Shown piece by piece: positions 12,807-23,608 of a DNA stretch of 64,000 bases (within the stretch, counting starts at the first letter, position 1; each line of letters begins with the position of its first letter). The translations under genes were made by a program, and so were the position numbers. Source of the DNA: Chlorops oryzae (lineage: Eukaryota; Arthropoda; Insecta; Diptera; Chloropidae); assembly GCA_020466095.1 (NCBI GenBank), contig CM035806.1, positions 785,602 through 849,601 on the forward strand, written 5' to 3'. The notes under the pieces were generated by a model, which was not told the origin of the DNA, ran no database searches, and worked only from the letters and a program-made list of their open reading frames with translations.

Positions 12807-12939
12807 ATATTCAAAATCCGAGCTCTACTTATGAGGGTTTTGAAACGATCGATTGATTTATTCTCATTTTTCGATCTTTACGTATACATATAATTTCAAT
12901 GGAACTCTCCTTTTCTAGTCCTTTTCTAGTCATACCCGC

Positions 12940-13165
12940 TAACACCGTGCTTGACAGGAAGTTGCGGGACCTTTTTCGCTTGATGTGCGGGGCTCGGGGT
13001 TCAACTCCCAGCTCGGAGGGTGGATGTGAGTTGTGTCGTTTTTTCTATTACTGTTCTTCTTTTATTTTCCCATTTTTCTTGGTATCACAACGGGCCCATG
13101 TGAGACCTAATTCGATGACCCCTAAAGGCAGACACACTAACCAAACAACCAAGTTAAAAGTCAAA
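12940..13165 (+). repeat. tRNA-related SINE copy with short degenerate tail
   Basis: A tRNA-like head with B-box GGTTCAACTCCCAGCTC, a body that shares its layout with 51921-52055, and a tail reading CAGACACACTAACCAAACAACC, a decayed version of the CTAAC tail there. Confidence 0.6.
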
Positions 13166-13344
13166 TAAAATATAGTATCCCTTGGCAGAACTTAAATCAT
13201 CATTTTGTCCATTCAATAGGAATAATTTTTGATATATGAATGAGTCATTTTAAGTTTTCTATTAATCGGTCACGAGATCAATCTCGTTTTAATCCTGGAA
13301 GGAGCTATTTGTATTTGCCTTTTAGCTTATGTATGTATTTTGGA

Positions 13345-14090
13345 AAACTTTTACTTAAGTTTGATCTAGAGGCGGGCGCGTGTCGTGTTTTTTTCGTGAC
13401 ACAATCACGCATGACTTAAAGGGTTCGTGCGAACGAAATTTGGTATGCGTGCTAACGGGGACATAAGTAAGAACAAGTTCGAAAATGGACCGGATCGGAC
13501 CATTTTTAGGGGTACCTCCAGTACTAGGGTCTGTTACGAAAATCACAAAAAGTGCTCTAAAATCGGAGTTTCTCAAGATATTTTGATTAAATTTGGTATT
13601 TGAACATGTTCAAAGGCAAGTACTATGATTAAAAAAAAAAAAAATGGAAAAGTGGGCGTTGAAGAGGGGCGTTTTTCGAAAATTCTCTCCTTCACCTGAA
13701 ATTCAAATGGGACTTGAATGAAATTCGGCGATTTTGCTGCCTTTGTCGCCATAAACATCCTCTCCAAAAATTTCCTTGGTCGGTCCATTATTAAGGGTAC
13801 CTGCAGGACTAGGGTCTGCCACAAAAATCTCAAAACTGCCCCAAAATCGGACTTTTTCGAAATATTTCAATGAAAATTAGAGCGTATATTTAAGCCTCCG
13901 ATTAGAATTCAAAAAAAATGGAAAAGTGGGCGTGGCAAAGGGGCGATTTTCATAAAAAAAATTTAACAAAAGTCGGTATATGGGGCCCCAAATGGCCTTA
14001 AATAACTCTTGATATTAAAAATTATTTGAAAATGTGAGTCTGTGTCGGGTATTCTATTGTCAGGCTCGCCGGACTATAACACCCTTACTT

Positions 14091-14092
<2 letters not shown>
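13345..14092 (-). repeat. Interspersed repeat R1, minus-strand copy
   Basis: Shares GGTACCTCCAGTACTAGGGT, GTCCCCGTTAGCACGC-like and GTCGGGTATTCTATTGTCAGG stretches with 35902-37371 in opposite orientation. Ends at a 45-base poly-T (14093-14137). No protein supported; the frames seen recur only because the DNA repeats. Confidence 0.75.
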
Positions 14093-14137
<45 letters not shown>

Positions 14138-14138
<1 letters not shown>

Positions 14139-14760
14139 TTTTTTTTGAAATTGGTTTTTTAAAACCTCTTTTCCCCAATTTTTAGAATTAAATTAACTTA
14201 AACTTAATTTTTTTCCCTGATTTTTTTTTCCAAAGATGAATCAAGGAAAAGGGCGTTCCATTTTTTCAAACAAAATATGGGCTTGTTTTAAGTATCCAAA
14301 AAAAAAAAAAGAATTTATTTTTTCCCATCAAATTTCAAATCCGAAATATTAGACATCAACGTACAAGTAACTAGGTGTACACAGGGGCGGACTGGGGGTC
14401 AAAGGGCCCACGAGGCGTTTGAAAAACGGGGCCCTGTTACCTAAGAAAAAAAAAAAAACCTAACAGCTAAAAATCACAGCGCATTTGCCCGTTTGCCCAT
14501 ATGCCTAGTCCGCCCCTGGGTATACATAGAGATTCATCTAATTATTAGTTATAATAAAAAAAAAAAATTTTAGTTTTTTTGTTGGCTTTCTTGACTTGAC
14601 TCGCAACAATCTCGAAACAAGTAAGAGAAAGAATTATGGCGGAATTTGTATTGCATTGACTGTCAAAGTCAAAGAACAATAAAATGGGTGATTTTTTTGT
14701 AGAGCCAGACATGTTTTGGTCTTTAGAGAATCGAGATAAAAAACAAAATATCGAGTGAGT
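14138..14760. other. Between repeat R1 and the NAAT-B promoter
   Basis: AT-rich. The stretch 14385-14520 contains GGGGCGGACT... and AGTCCGCCCCTGG ends facing each other, i.e. a small inverted-repeat element. Otherwise nothing recognised. Confidence 0.4.
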
Positions 14761-14789
14761 CTCTCGACGAAGTGCTTCAATCGACTATG

Positions 14790-14857
14790 TATAATAACTC
14801 GATCCGCGCTGAGATATTGCTCAGTTGATTTTGACTGTTGAGTTGCCTTACATCGTG
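14790..14857 (+). promoter_or_regulatory. Core promoter of NAAT-B
   Basis: TATAATA at 14790-14796, perfect initiator TCAGTT with +1 A at 14823, CATCGTG at 14851-14857. TATA start to +1 is 33 bases and +1 to CATCGTG is +29, as in the other two paralogs. Confidence 0.78.
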
Positions 14858-14910
14858 GTCGGTTGGCTTGGAATCGTTGTAGGACGGCAATCGAATTTTT
14901 GCGAAAAACG
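14823..14910 (+). other. Untranslated first exon of NAAT-B
   Basis: 88 nt from the initiator to the donor AAACG|GTAAAC (14910/14911). Contains no ATG. It would splice to the acceptor TTTTCAG at 20774, 22 nt before the start codon. Intron 1 (about 5.9 kb) is filled with repeats. Confidence 0.68.
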
Positions 14911-15830
14911 GTAAACAATCAAAAATCAACATCCAAAATTATAAACTAAAAACGACCTTCATTATATAAGATAATTTATGCGTGTGATGTGAACTAAAAT
15001 CGACGTCGATATTTTTTTTTTTTTTTTTATCTAAGACCATGAAAAAATACAAACAAGAAAAAACAAGAAAAGGGTATAGGGATTTCGTATAGCTAAACAA
15101 ACTATACAACGCTTAGTGATTAATATTATCTGTAACGAATTGTTTAAAATATTAAAACTTAAAATACAAAAAATTTCAAAAAAAAATTAAAAAAAAAAAA
15201 CGAAAAAATTTTCTCAAATTTAACGAGTTTAAAATTAAAAAAAAAAATTTCCATTCACCCATACGTGACTTCGGGAAGTTGAAAGCCAAAAAGAGCGGAT
15301 GATTTTGGTTCGACATGCAACATGCATGGACTCGTCCGAATTTAGGTGTGAAGCGTGAATAATTTGAACGATAAAAAAAAATGCATACTAAAAATCGAAT
15401 TTGAAATAAATCACGGCGCGCTCGCATAAGACCTTTGTTATTGGAGTGGTCACAAATGAATCATTGCTTATCTCGAAAAGGATCACAAAGAAAATCCAAA
15501 TCAAGATCGTGGGGAAAATAATTTGTTCCAATTTTTCCTCTTTTGAATCCTACTTCCAGGCAATACATAATGTTTTTTTTCTTTTTCTTGAACCTATTCA
15601 AAATGGTTGAATCCTGTAGAAAGGGATGTCCGAACTATTTTAGAAGGCACGATATTTTTTGATCAATTCTGCAGAATGCACGCTGTCCACAGACTCAGAT
15701 GAATATGCTAATTTTTTTTCCCGTTTTCTTTGAGCAAAATAGGAATGAAATTGAAGTGTGTCTGATATAGGAATGATGTCTACAAACATTGAGAAGATAG
15801 TTACTTTAATTAGCTCAAAATTGATGAATA

Positions 15831-16396
15831 CCCAGCGGCCAAAATGCTGCTTACAGAAGGAATGAACCGTAGCACATTTGGTAGGCCGTAGGCGCTAATG
15901 CATACGACCTCATATACCATCTTAGTATACTTTTTTTTCGAGCGTGGCCGATTTGAAGAGTGAACGCCTACTAACACCACATAAAGTACCTATGCTATTA
16001 ATAGGCAGGCCTCGTATACTTTTTAGCTATTGGTAGGCAGGTCGCTTACAGTCTCATATACTTTGTAAGCTATTGGTGGGCACGCTGCTTACAATCTCGT
16101 ATACTTTGTAAGGTATTGGTAGGCAGGTCGCTTACAGTCTCATATACTTTGTAAGCTATTGGTAGGCAGGTCACTTACAGTCTCATATACTTTGTTAGCT
16201 ATTGGTAGGCAGGTCGCTTACAGTCTCATATACTTTGTAAGCTACTGGTAGGCAGGTCGCTTACAGTCTCATATACTTTGTAAGCTACTGGCAGGCAGTT
16301 CGCCAACAAGCATGTACATATACTTTTTAGCTATTAATACTCAGGGCTATTAATACTCGTAAACTTCGTAGACGGTAGGCACTGTTGGCCGCTGGG
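15831..16396 (-). mobile_element. Minisatellite MITE, copy 2
   Basis: 566 bp, termini CCCAGCGGCC and GGCCGCTGGG, flanked by TA on both sides (15829-15830, 16397-16398). The inside is about eight 43-bp units, here on the minus strand relative to copies 1 and 3. Confidence 0.88.
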
Positions 16397-16585
16397 TACT
16401 AATCCTATCAGAACTAATTTAAATGTCTAATTGTAGAGCGGATTTTCCATTACTGGTCAAATTTGTTTTTAAAAAAATAGTCCACCCCTTGGCAAGAGAT
16501 GGCGCGATCGAATCATAGATTTTAGAACTTTGTTATTTCTATGAACGAATGAAATTTTATTTCATTCTGTTCTCAAGAAAACGTA

Positions 16586-16740
16586 GGGGCTGCTATCCTC
16601 CAGAGCTCTGTCAGAAGTGAGAAACTTCATATGAAAACGTTTCAGAAATGAATCAGAAATTTTCTGCAGTGTTTTTTTTTGTTATATGTATGAAAGTTTT
16701 TCATTTCTGTTTCATTTTTGACGGAACTGGAGATAGCCCC
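16586..16740. mobile_element. Small MITE with inverted ends
   Basis: Ends GGGGCTGCTATCCTCC and GGAGATAGCCCC are imperfect inverted repeats; the interior GAAACTTC.../...GTTTTTCATTTC also folds back. Confidence 0.55.
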
Positions 16741-17407
16741 TTAGTCATAAATTAATTAATTAGAACGTACATGCCGCACTATGAAAAGAGAGAAAAAACA
16801 GTTGTTTGAAAAAAAAAAACTAAAAAAAACAATTGTTGCTATTAATACGTTTTATGGATTCGAAATTATTAATCTAAATTTAATAAAAATGTTTGAGATA
16901 CTCCTGTTGTTAAGAGTGGCCGTAGTACCAAACGCACGAATTGCAATGAAATTTTTTATGACAGAAACTAGCATATTTCCTTGTTCGAGTAAGATAATGA
17001 CTTGCGAATCGGTTTATCAGCGAAAGGCAGCGCAATCAGTTCGAGGTGGAGAAAACGCCGACTACACTAGTTTACTAGAATTCTGACCTACACTATCTGA
17101 CCTGATGGTCGTTTAAGTAAAAATTTCAACTGAATCCGAATTTGCAGTCAGATATTTAGTCACGATCCTTAATTTTCACTCGAAACCGCTCAGAAGCTTG
17201 CCGGCAAAGGGTAAAATTTCTATAATAAGTATATAAGAGATTGAAAGACGTATCATACCCAAATTTTTTTTGGTGTGCTAAGAACCAATCTTAGGTTATG
17301 ATTTACCCACAACCCTTATTTTTGACTAACCATCCCTGGAGGGGCCGTCCCACCACCACACCACGGAAAATACTGTCGAAAACTGTTCTACTTAAATATT
17401 ATCCGAC

Positions 17408-18050
17408 TACACAGAGAAAAAAATCAACCAGAAAACTGGTCAAATCAAAAGGAAAAACATACAAAACGGCTTCAACAAGGAATATTTTTAATTTTAAGAA
17501 TTTTTCTTGTTGAAAAAAATAAAAATTTTCCTTTTGAATCAACCATATTTCAGGTCGAATTGACATGATAATTTTCAAAATTGGATTTCAATTTAAATTG
17601 TTGAACCAACCACAGATTGAAATGACAAGATAATTTTTAAAATAAAAAAAATTTTTCTTTAATAAACCCATAAAAGAAGAAATGTCAAAACAAATTTAAG
17701 AAACGTTCAAAGCTAATAGCCACAGAGCCCCCCTCTGCTGAACATAACCCCAAAAATAGCCATCGCATGGACTTCATCCGATTTTGTCACTCCGTTGTCG
17801 TAACTGCTTTCGCAATGCTTAAAAAGTTCTAAGATGAATAAAAATCTTTGAATGTCCTATTTTATAAAACAAATGAGAATTATACACAACGAAAAAAAAT
17901 GTAATTAAAAATATTTCCTTTCAAATCAACCAAAAATGTTGTTGACTCAACCATTTTTCTTTCGAAATTTTCGTTCTGCTCGAAAATCAAAAGGACTGTG
18001 AATAACAATGCGCCCTTTTAAAAAAATTATGGTAAAGTTCGCTCAGTGTA
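17408..18050. mobile_element. MITE family H, copy 1 (intact, 643 bp)
   Basis: Starts TACACAGAGAAAAA and ends GTTCGCTCAGTGTA; the same ends and interior recur at 26185-27635, where the copy is interrupted. No coding sequence. Confidence 0.7.
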
Positions 18051-18665
18051 CATATTCGGATTCAGCAGAAAATTTTACTTAAAAATTGATCATCAAATGC
18101 CGAAGGTCGAAAATTTTTTTCATTTTCGTAAACCTAGTGTTATACACAGAAAGACTTTTGTGCGTAAATACAATCAATTTTTTAATCAATATAACAAATT
18201 CGTTGTTAAAACTCAGCCTATCACATTTTTTGTTATATTAAAAAATCGTTAATCGCCTCATCTACATATTCCATAATAAAAATTTGAGTATGCAAAGTCG
18301 GTTTACGGAAGATAATTACACATTATGACATCATAAACATATGTGAGCTTATCATATATAACTATATATGTCACACAGGAGTAGGGATGGGTAAATTCGA
18401 TTTTCGAATTTTCGAAAATCGAATAAAATCGATCTTTTGCCTTAATATTACGATTTTTTTAAATCGAACATAAGAGGGCCAAAATTCGGTAGAATCGAAG
18501 TTTCCACCGAAAATAATCGAATTTACTTGAAAAACGGGCAACACTGAAAATGTATGACATGCTCGGCTGTCACACACACAAACATATCGTCTGACTGTAT
18601 GCTAAAGAAGGAGAAGCAAGATTGTTTCTGAAAAATGCAATACGTGTCTCTTTCTTTTGCATATA

Positions 18666-19024
18666 CAGTAGAATCTGGATGTAACGAATCCATGAAATAA
18701 TGAACAGCTGAAAATAGTTAACGCTTTTTTGTTACAGGGACTTTTTAATAAAACTAAATAATCAGGCCTTAAGAGAGGGTGGTGGGAAAGGGGGATTTCC
18801 TCCCGGCCCGAACTATCTGAAGGGGCCCACAATTGGCATGGGACGTTTTTGATTTGGTCGCACATTTTTGTGAAGGGGCCCCCGAAAAAAAAAATTTCCC
18901 GAGCCCCAAATTTCTCTTACGGGCTTGTAAATAATGAACAAACCATTCAATCTGGATAAAACGAACAATCCGATACAATGAACAGGACGTACAAAAAATA
19001 ATTCACTATATCCAGATTCGACTG
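18666..19024. mobile_element. Tigger/pogo-like MITE
   Basis: 359 bp with ends CAGTAGAATCTGGATGTAAC and TATCCAGATTCGACTG (imperfect inverted repeats of about 20 bp), flanked by TA at 18664-18665 and 19025-19026, as for pogo/Tc1 elements. No transposase frame. Confidence 0.75.
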
Positions 19025-19452
19025 TATTTGTATCCATTGCCGCCATGATTAGAAGAGGATTGAACTTAGGGCTGCCAAATTTTCAAACAGCAAAATCAGT
19101 ACATTTCATTTCAAAAACCAAAAAATCAGTACATAAGCAAAACAATCAATTTACTTCTTTATTTGGAGAAAAAAAAAGTTATAGCAATTTCATTGTTATA
19201 AAAAAAAAAATTGTACGTAAGAAACAAATCTGTAGGTACCTACATTTTAACTTTTTCACCAAAACAAGGTGGCTCGCGCCAAAAATTGGCCGAAGTTGCA
19301 GCTATAGTTCCATATGCCTACACTCCTACATGTTGAAGACTAATTGCTGTTGTACTTTGTGTTAATTGGTGCATAACTGTTAGAAAAGTTAACAAAAGTT
19401 TTGGTTTTCAAATTGAGCCCGAGTGTAGTATGGCAGCACTACAATAAAACTA

Positions 19453-19680
19453 AACAAGTAAGAAAGCTAAAGTCGGTCAAGCCCGGCTTTGAAATACCCA
19501 GCGTCCCGACATTATGAGCGCACCATGTTTTGCTTCTCTATTTGTGGGCGTGGCAGTGGGCTGGCCAAATAAATTTTTTTCCTACACCTTTCATTCGCCT
19601 TGGTGAACCTATGTTGCAAATTTTAAGCTTCTACGCCTTTTTTACAAAATTCGCACAAAAGTAATATACCCTGTGTTAAG
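19453..19680 (+). repeat. Interspersed repeat fragment related to R1
   Basis: Starts AACAAGTAAGAAAGC and ends ATATACCCTGTGTTAAGG, similar in layout to R1 (35902-37371). Confidence 0.5.
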
Positions 19681-20796
19681 GTTAGGGGCAACAAATGAGA
19701 GAGACGTACCTGATACTCTGTTGATGACCCTGGGGGGTGCCGGGTACATTGCTCGATTTGTCGGTTTGCGCGACGCGGTTGATTTTTTTTATATTTTGCA
19801 ACGGTACGTTGAATTGGTTGCCACTTATCCTTTTCTTTTGTTTTTTTTGTTTTGTTTCAATTCAATTTTTGATTTTTTATATATTTTTTGTTTATTATTT
19901 TGATTTTAAAAAAATTGGAAAATTGCATAAAAATCAAATTTTTGGTAAATTGCCCGTGCCCAATTTATTCTAAAGATAATTCCCTTTATTTCTGACTTCA
20001 CATAAGCCCAAAAAATAAGATATCCTTCAAGTTTTAAAAATTGGTTAAGTTTTCTGAAAATTGAATATAATCAATAAATGAATTGCGTGACATTTTTCGA
20101 ATCGAATATAATGTTTTAAAAATTTCAAAATTCAAAAATCGAATATTTTTGCCTACCCTCCCTAAAGGAGGTTTCCATTTTGGTCTTTTCAAAGATAAAA
20201 TGAGATTTTTTCACTTAGGTATTCACCAAAAGTATTTCTCTCTCGCTCTTTTTTTTGCCTGCCGAGTAACATCTCTTTATAACTGGCGCGAAATGTCCCG
20301 CCCAAAATCTATGAGAGTGACATATATGGTTATATGTGGAGCTAATTTTTTATTATTTTGTCTCTTCTTGTATGTAAGTTCGCATAAAGCTAATGAGAAT
20401 TTTAGAAAAATATTTATATGCACTTTAAAAAATTTCAAACAAAATTTTCGTCAAGTGTTAATAATTTTGGTATTTAATACAAAAAATAATCAACCAAATT
20501 TTTGTTCAAAATTTAATATTACGAACTTTTCCCCAATTTCGTGATTTGTTTGAAAATTTTAATTGGGACAATTAAAAAACCGATGAATCGAGTTTAACAA
20601 ACGCCATTAATTGGAATTTTCCTAGCCAGTTTTTCTGTGTAGATGGCAGTTTATTGAACATAGATCGAAGTAAAAAGGACGTAGTAAAGGCATTCTTTCG
20701 ATGACTTTTTGTATTATTTCAAGAATTTACAAATGAAAATGAAAAAAAAAAAAAAAAAAAAATGCAATTTTCAGGAAGAATACGGACCACGAAAAC

Positions 20797-23463
20797 ATGA
20801 CAGCGCAACATGACAATCCAAATTTTATTAATGATTATGGCATCGAAGCCGGGAATCACCATCAGCATCACGACAATATGGAGCTTGAAAATGGTGCAGC
20901 TAATTCAGATGTAAGCCCATGAGTGAGAATCAAACATTCAATGAGTTAAAGCAAAAAAAAAAAATAATAATAATAATTCATAGCGTCGAAAGAGCTCCGT
21001 CAAAGCTGCACCCGAGCGTGACACATGGGGCAAGGGAGTCGAATTTTTAATGTCCTGCATTGCGATGTCCGTGGGATTGGGTAATGTCTGGCGATTTCCG
21101 TTCACGGCGTTGGAAAATGGCGGCGGAGCCTTCTTGATTCCCTATCTTGTTGTTCTGTTCCTGGTCGGTAAGCCGATCTATTATCTTGAGATGGTTATCG
21201 GACAATTCTCGAGTCGAGGTTCCGTTAAGGTCTTCGATCTATGCCCGGCGATGCGTGGTGAGTATTTTTCGTATATGTGTTTGAGAGTTTCAATTAAAGA
21301 GAAACCTTAAATCACAAGCTCTTTATCATGGTTATAAAATATTTTTGGAAATGCGCATTTTCATTTTGGTGATGGGAGAAGCTTTTTAAAAATATTATTT
21401 CTCTCTACATATTATATTTCAAATGTGAATTCTTGAATTGTAAGTTCATCCCGGCAATTGATGCGAGAAACGCCAGAAATACTTTTATTAATTGTTCATT
21501 TCTAATTTGAATTTATATGAAATTCTATTTTCAATTTGCGATGTTTTGCTTGCCGAACAACCCATTAACCCATGCATTTCCATTTTCTACTTATGTGTTA
21601 AGGTGTTGGAATCGGTCAGGCGTATATGGTCTTTGTTTTGGCCACATACTATGGTTCGATTGGAGCCCTAATTGGGTTCTATTTGGTCGAATCATTCTTT
21701 GATCCCTTACCTTGGGGCACATGTAGACCAGAATGGGGAAAAAATTGCTTCGATTCTTCTCCACGCGATACGTCGGACGTATTTAGTTCAAATTCGTTGA
21801 CAAATTCCAGCTCGACTGAGAGAGCAGGGAACACTACTACTGATCGTGTTATTTCAAGTTCCGAGCTGTTTTTCGTGTGAGCTAGAACGAAATAATTGTG
21901 AATTCTTTCATGTGCAAGACGATTGATTATTTTTTTATTTTTTAATTTTATATTTTTTATCACAGAAAACGGGTTCTTCGTGAAAAGGATGACATTTTTG
22001 ATGGCATCGGTGCACCGAATTGGGATTTAGCCCTTTGCCTTCTGGTTTCTTGGATCTGTGTATTTCTTGTCATTATTCGCGGCGTACATAGCTCGGGAAA
22101 GGCATCGTATTTTCTTGCCCTCTTCCCGTATGTCATTATGTTTGTCATACTGATACGTGCTGTAACGCTGCCAGGCTCGATTGATGGCATAATTTATTTC
22201 ATTAAACCCGAATGGGGAAAAATACTGGACCCTAAGGTTAGACTCAGCTCCGTTCAATGGAGTCAGCTGATGAACAATTTTTTTTTTTTTTTTTCAAAAT
22301 TTTCTTTTATTAACTGTAGGTCTGGTACGCTGCAGTGACGCAATGTTTCTTCTCACTGTCGGTGTGCTTCGGGAATATTATCATGTACGCTTCGTACAAT
22401 CGATTCAGGCAGAATATCTACCGGGATGCAATGATTGTAACAACACTGGATACATTTACATCACTCCTGGCTGGCTGTACGATTTTCGGAATATTGGGAC
22501 ATCTGGCACATGAAATCGGTACCTCAGATATTGGCAGTGTTATAAAAGGTGGACCTGGATTGGCCTTCATCTCGTATCCGGATGCGATTGCGAAATTCAA
22601 GAAATTACCGCAAATATTCTCAGTTCTATTTTTTTTGATGCTATTCATATTGGGTATTGGGTCCAACATAGCAATGACATCATGTACGGTCACGGCAATA
22701 CGTGATAATTTCCCAAAAATCAAACAATGGCATTGCGCACTGGGAATTGTGACACTCAGTTTTGCTATTGGATTAATTTACGTAACGCCGGTGAGTTTCG
22801 AGTTTTATCTTTGGCTTTAAATTCTTCTAAAAGGGATATTTTTTTTTTTACCTTCAGGGTGGTCAATTTATGTTAACACTTGTGGACTATCATGGTCCGT
22901 CAATGATTGCCTTAATACTAGGCATAATCGAGCTGTATCTATTGGGTTGGGTGTACGGAACGAAGCGATTATGCAAGGATGTTGAATTCATGCTTGGACG
23001 TAAATTGGGGATCTATTGGCGCCTGTGCTGGTCGCACATTACACCCATAATTATGACAATAATTTTGATTTATTTCTTTGCAACGTATACGAATTTGACG
23101 TACAATAATGTGATTTATCCCGATTGGGCCTATGGTAAATTTGAATTTCCGAAAGATATTTTCAAATGAACTTTTCTTCTATTTTATTTAGAAAAAATAT
23201 AATAAAATTTACTTTCAGCCGTCGGCTGGACAATCACCGCATTGGGTGTCCTACAAGTACCAATTTGGTTTGTAATTGCAGTCATTAGACAACCTGAGGA
23301 AGGCTTGTGGGAGAAAGTTCGCGCTTCGTTCCGTCCCAAGCGCGGCTGGGGTCCATCGGACCGACTTCTATGCGAACAATACACAAAAGAAATCGAAGAT
23401 GCATTTTCAACTCACAAAAAATTCGGTTTCTGGGGAGCCTATAAGGATAATGTCTTCGGATGA
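20797..23463 (+). CDS. NAAT1-like: NAAT-B: sodium-dependent nutrient amino acid transporter (SLC6), 7 coding exons
   Basis: Exons 20797-20910, 20984-21257, 21603-21876, 21966-22236, 22320-22790, 22858-23134 and 23219-23463 join in frame with the same phases as its neighbours and give 641 aa. It has the same SLC6 landmarks: NVWRFPF in TM1, LPW plus paired cysteines in loop 2, SYPDAI and LGIGSN in the core. Loop 2 is Ser/Thr/Asn-rich with NSS and NTT glycosylation sites, unlike the other copies. An earlier ATG at 20762 lies in the intron and runs into a stop, so 20797 is used; the acceptor is at 20774. The gene is a mosaic: exon 2 and the exon 4/5 junction are near-identical to NAAT-C, while the middle of exon 5 and exon 6 match NAAT-A. 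Expected role: Na+-dependent neutral amino acid uptake. Confidence 0.95.
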
Positions 23464-23530
23464 GTGGAACTAGTTAAAAAGTCATCTCTTTTGTATTGTA
23501 GTATTAAAAAAAATATATATATATATAAAT

Positions 23531-23608
23531 AATAAATCAAAAAACATTTGTATTCTTTCCTCTGTGAGCGTCAATAGAAAATAAGTATTTTTATTTAAAA
23601 TCAATAAA
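23531..23608 (+). other. Polyadenylation signals of NAAT-B
   Basis: AATAAA at 23531-23536 and 23603-23608, within 150 bases of the stop codon. Confidence 0.6.

Larger units (their letters stand above)
9847..12827. mobile_element. Non-autonomous hAT-type element, 2,981 bp, with exact 8-bp target duplication
   Basis: Perfect terminal inverted repeats of about 21 bp starting TAGAGCTCGGATTTTGAAT (9847-9867 and 12807-12827) are flanked by an exact 8-bp duplication CTTATGAG (9839-9846, 12828-12835), matching the hAT target pattern nTnnnnAn. Inside is a large palindrome (9985-11735) flanked by A-rich repeats built from AAAATTC-type words. No transposase frame; the 180-aa Lys/Asn/Phe frame is a repeat artefact. 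Confidence 0.9.
18382..20164. mobile_element. TIR element E, copy 1
   Basis: Begins TAGGGATGGGTAAA and ends GCCTACCCTCCCTA. Flanks CAGGAG and AAGGAG suggest a decayed target duplication inside family F. The ends are followed inward by AT-rich self-complementary TTCGATTTTCGAA-like sequence. Confidence 0.6.
18353..20339 (-). mobile_element. MITE family F, copy 1 (split by E1)
   Basis: Inverted ends of the type CATATATAACTATATATG ... CATATATGGTTATATG; intact copies of about 215-240 bp are at 27169-27411, 37378-37593 and 62290-62523. Confidence 0.65.
18145..20639 (-). mobile_element. MITE family G, copy 1, carrying three nested insertions
   Basis: Ends CACAGAAAGACTTTTG and CCAGTTTTTCTGTG match the intact copy at 61986-62844 in reverse. 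Inside lie family F (18353-20339), inside that family E1 (18382-20164), inside that a Tigger-like MITE (18666-19024). Confidence 0.75.
14911..20774 (+). other. Intron 1 of NAAT-B
   Basis: About 5.9 kb, no supported coding sequence, mostly transposon sequence (separate entries). 15000-15830 shows AT-rich sequence only. Confidence 0.6.

Noticed and set aside
13355..13833. Minus-strand frames with a segment shared with 36233-36421
   Set aside because: The similarity comes from repeat R1 at DNA level; frames are interrupted and show no known domain.
16781..17086. 101-codon plus-strand frame
   Set aside because: No recognisable motif, no splice context, lies in NAAT-B intron 1.
20083..20544. 153-codon plus-strand frame
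   Set aside because: Falls across MITE families F and G; the same DNA recurs elsewhere without an open frame.
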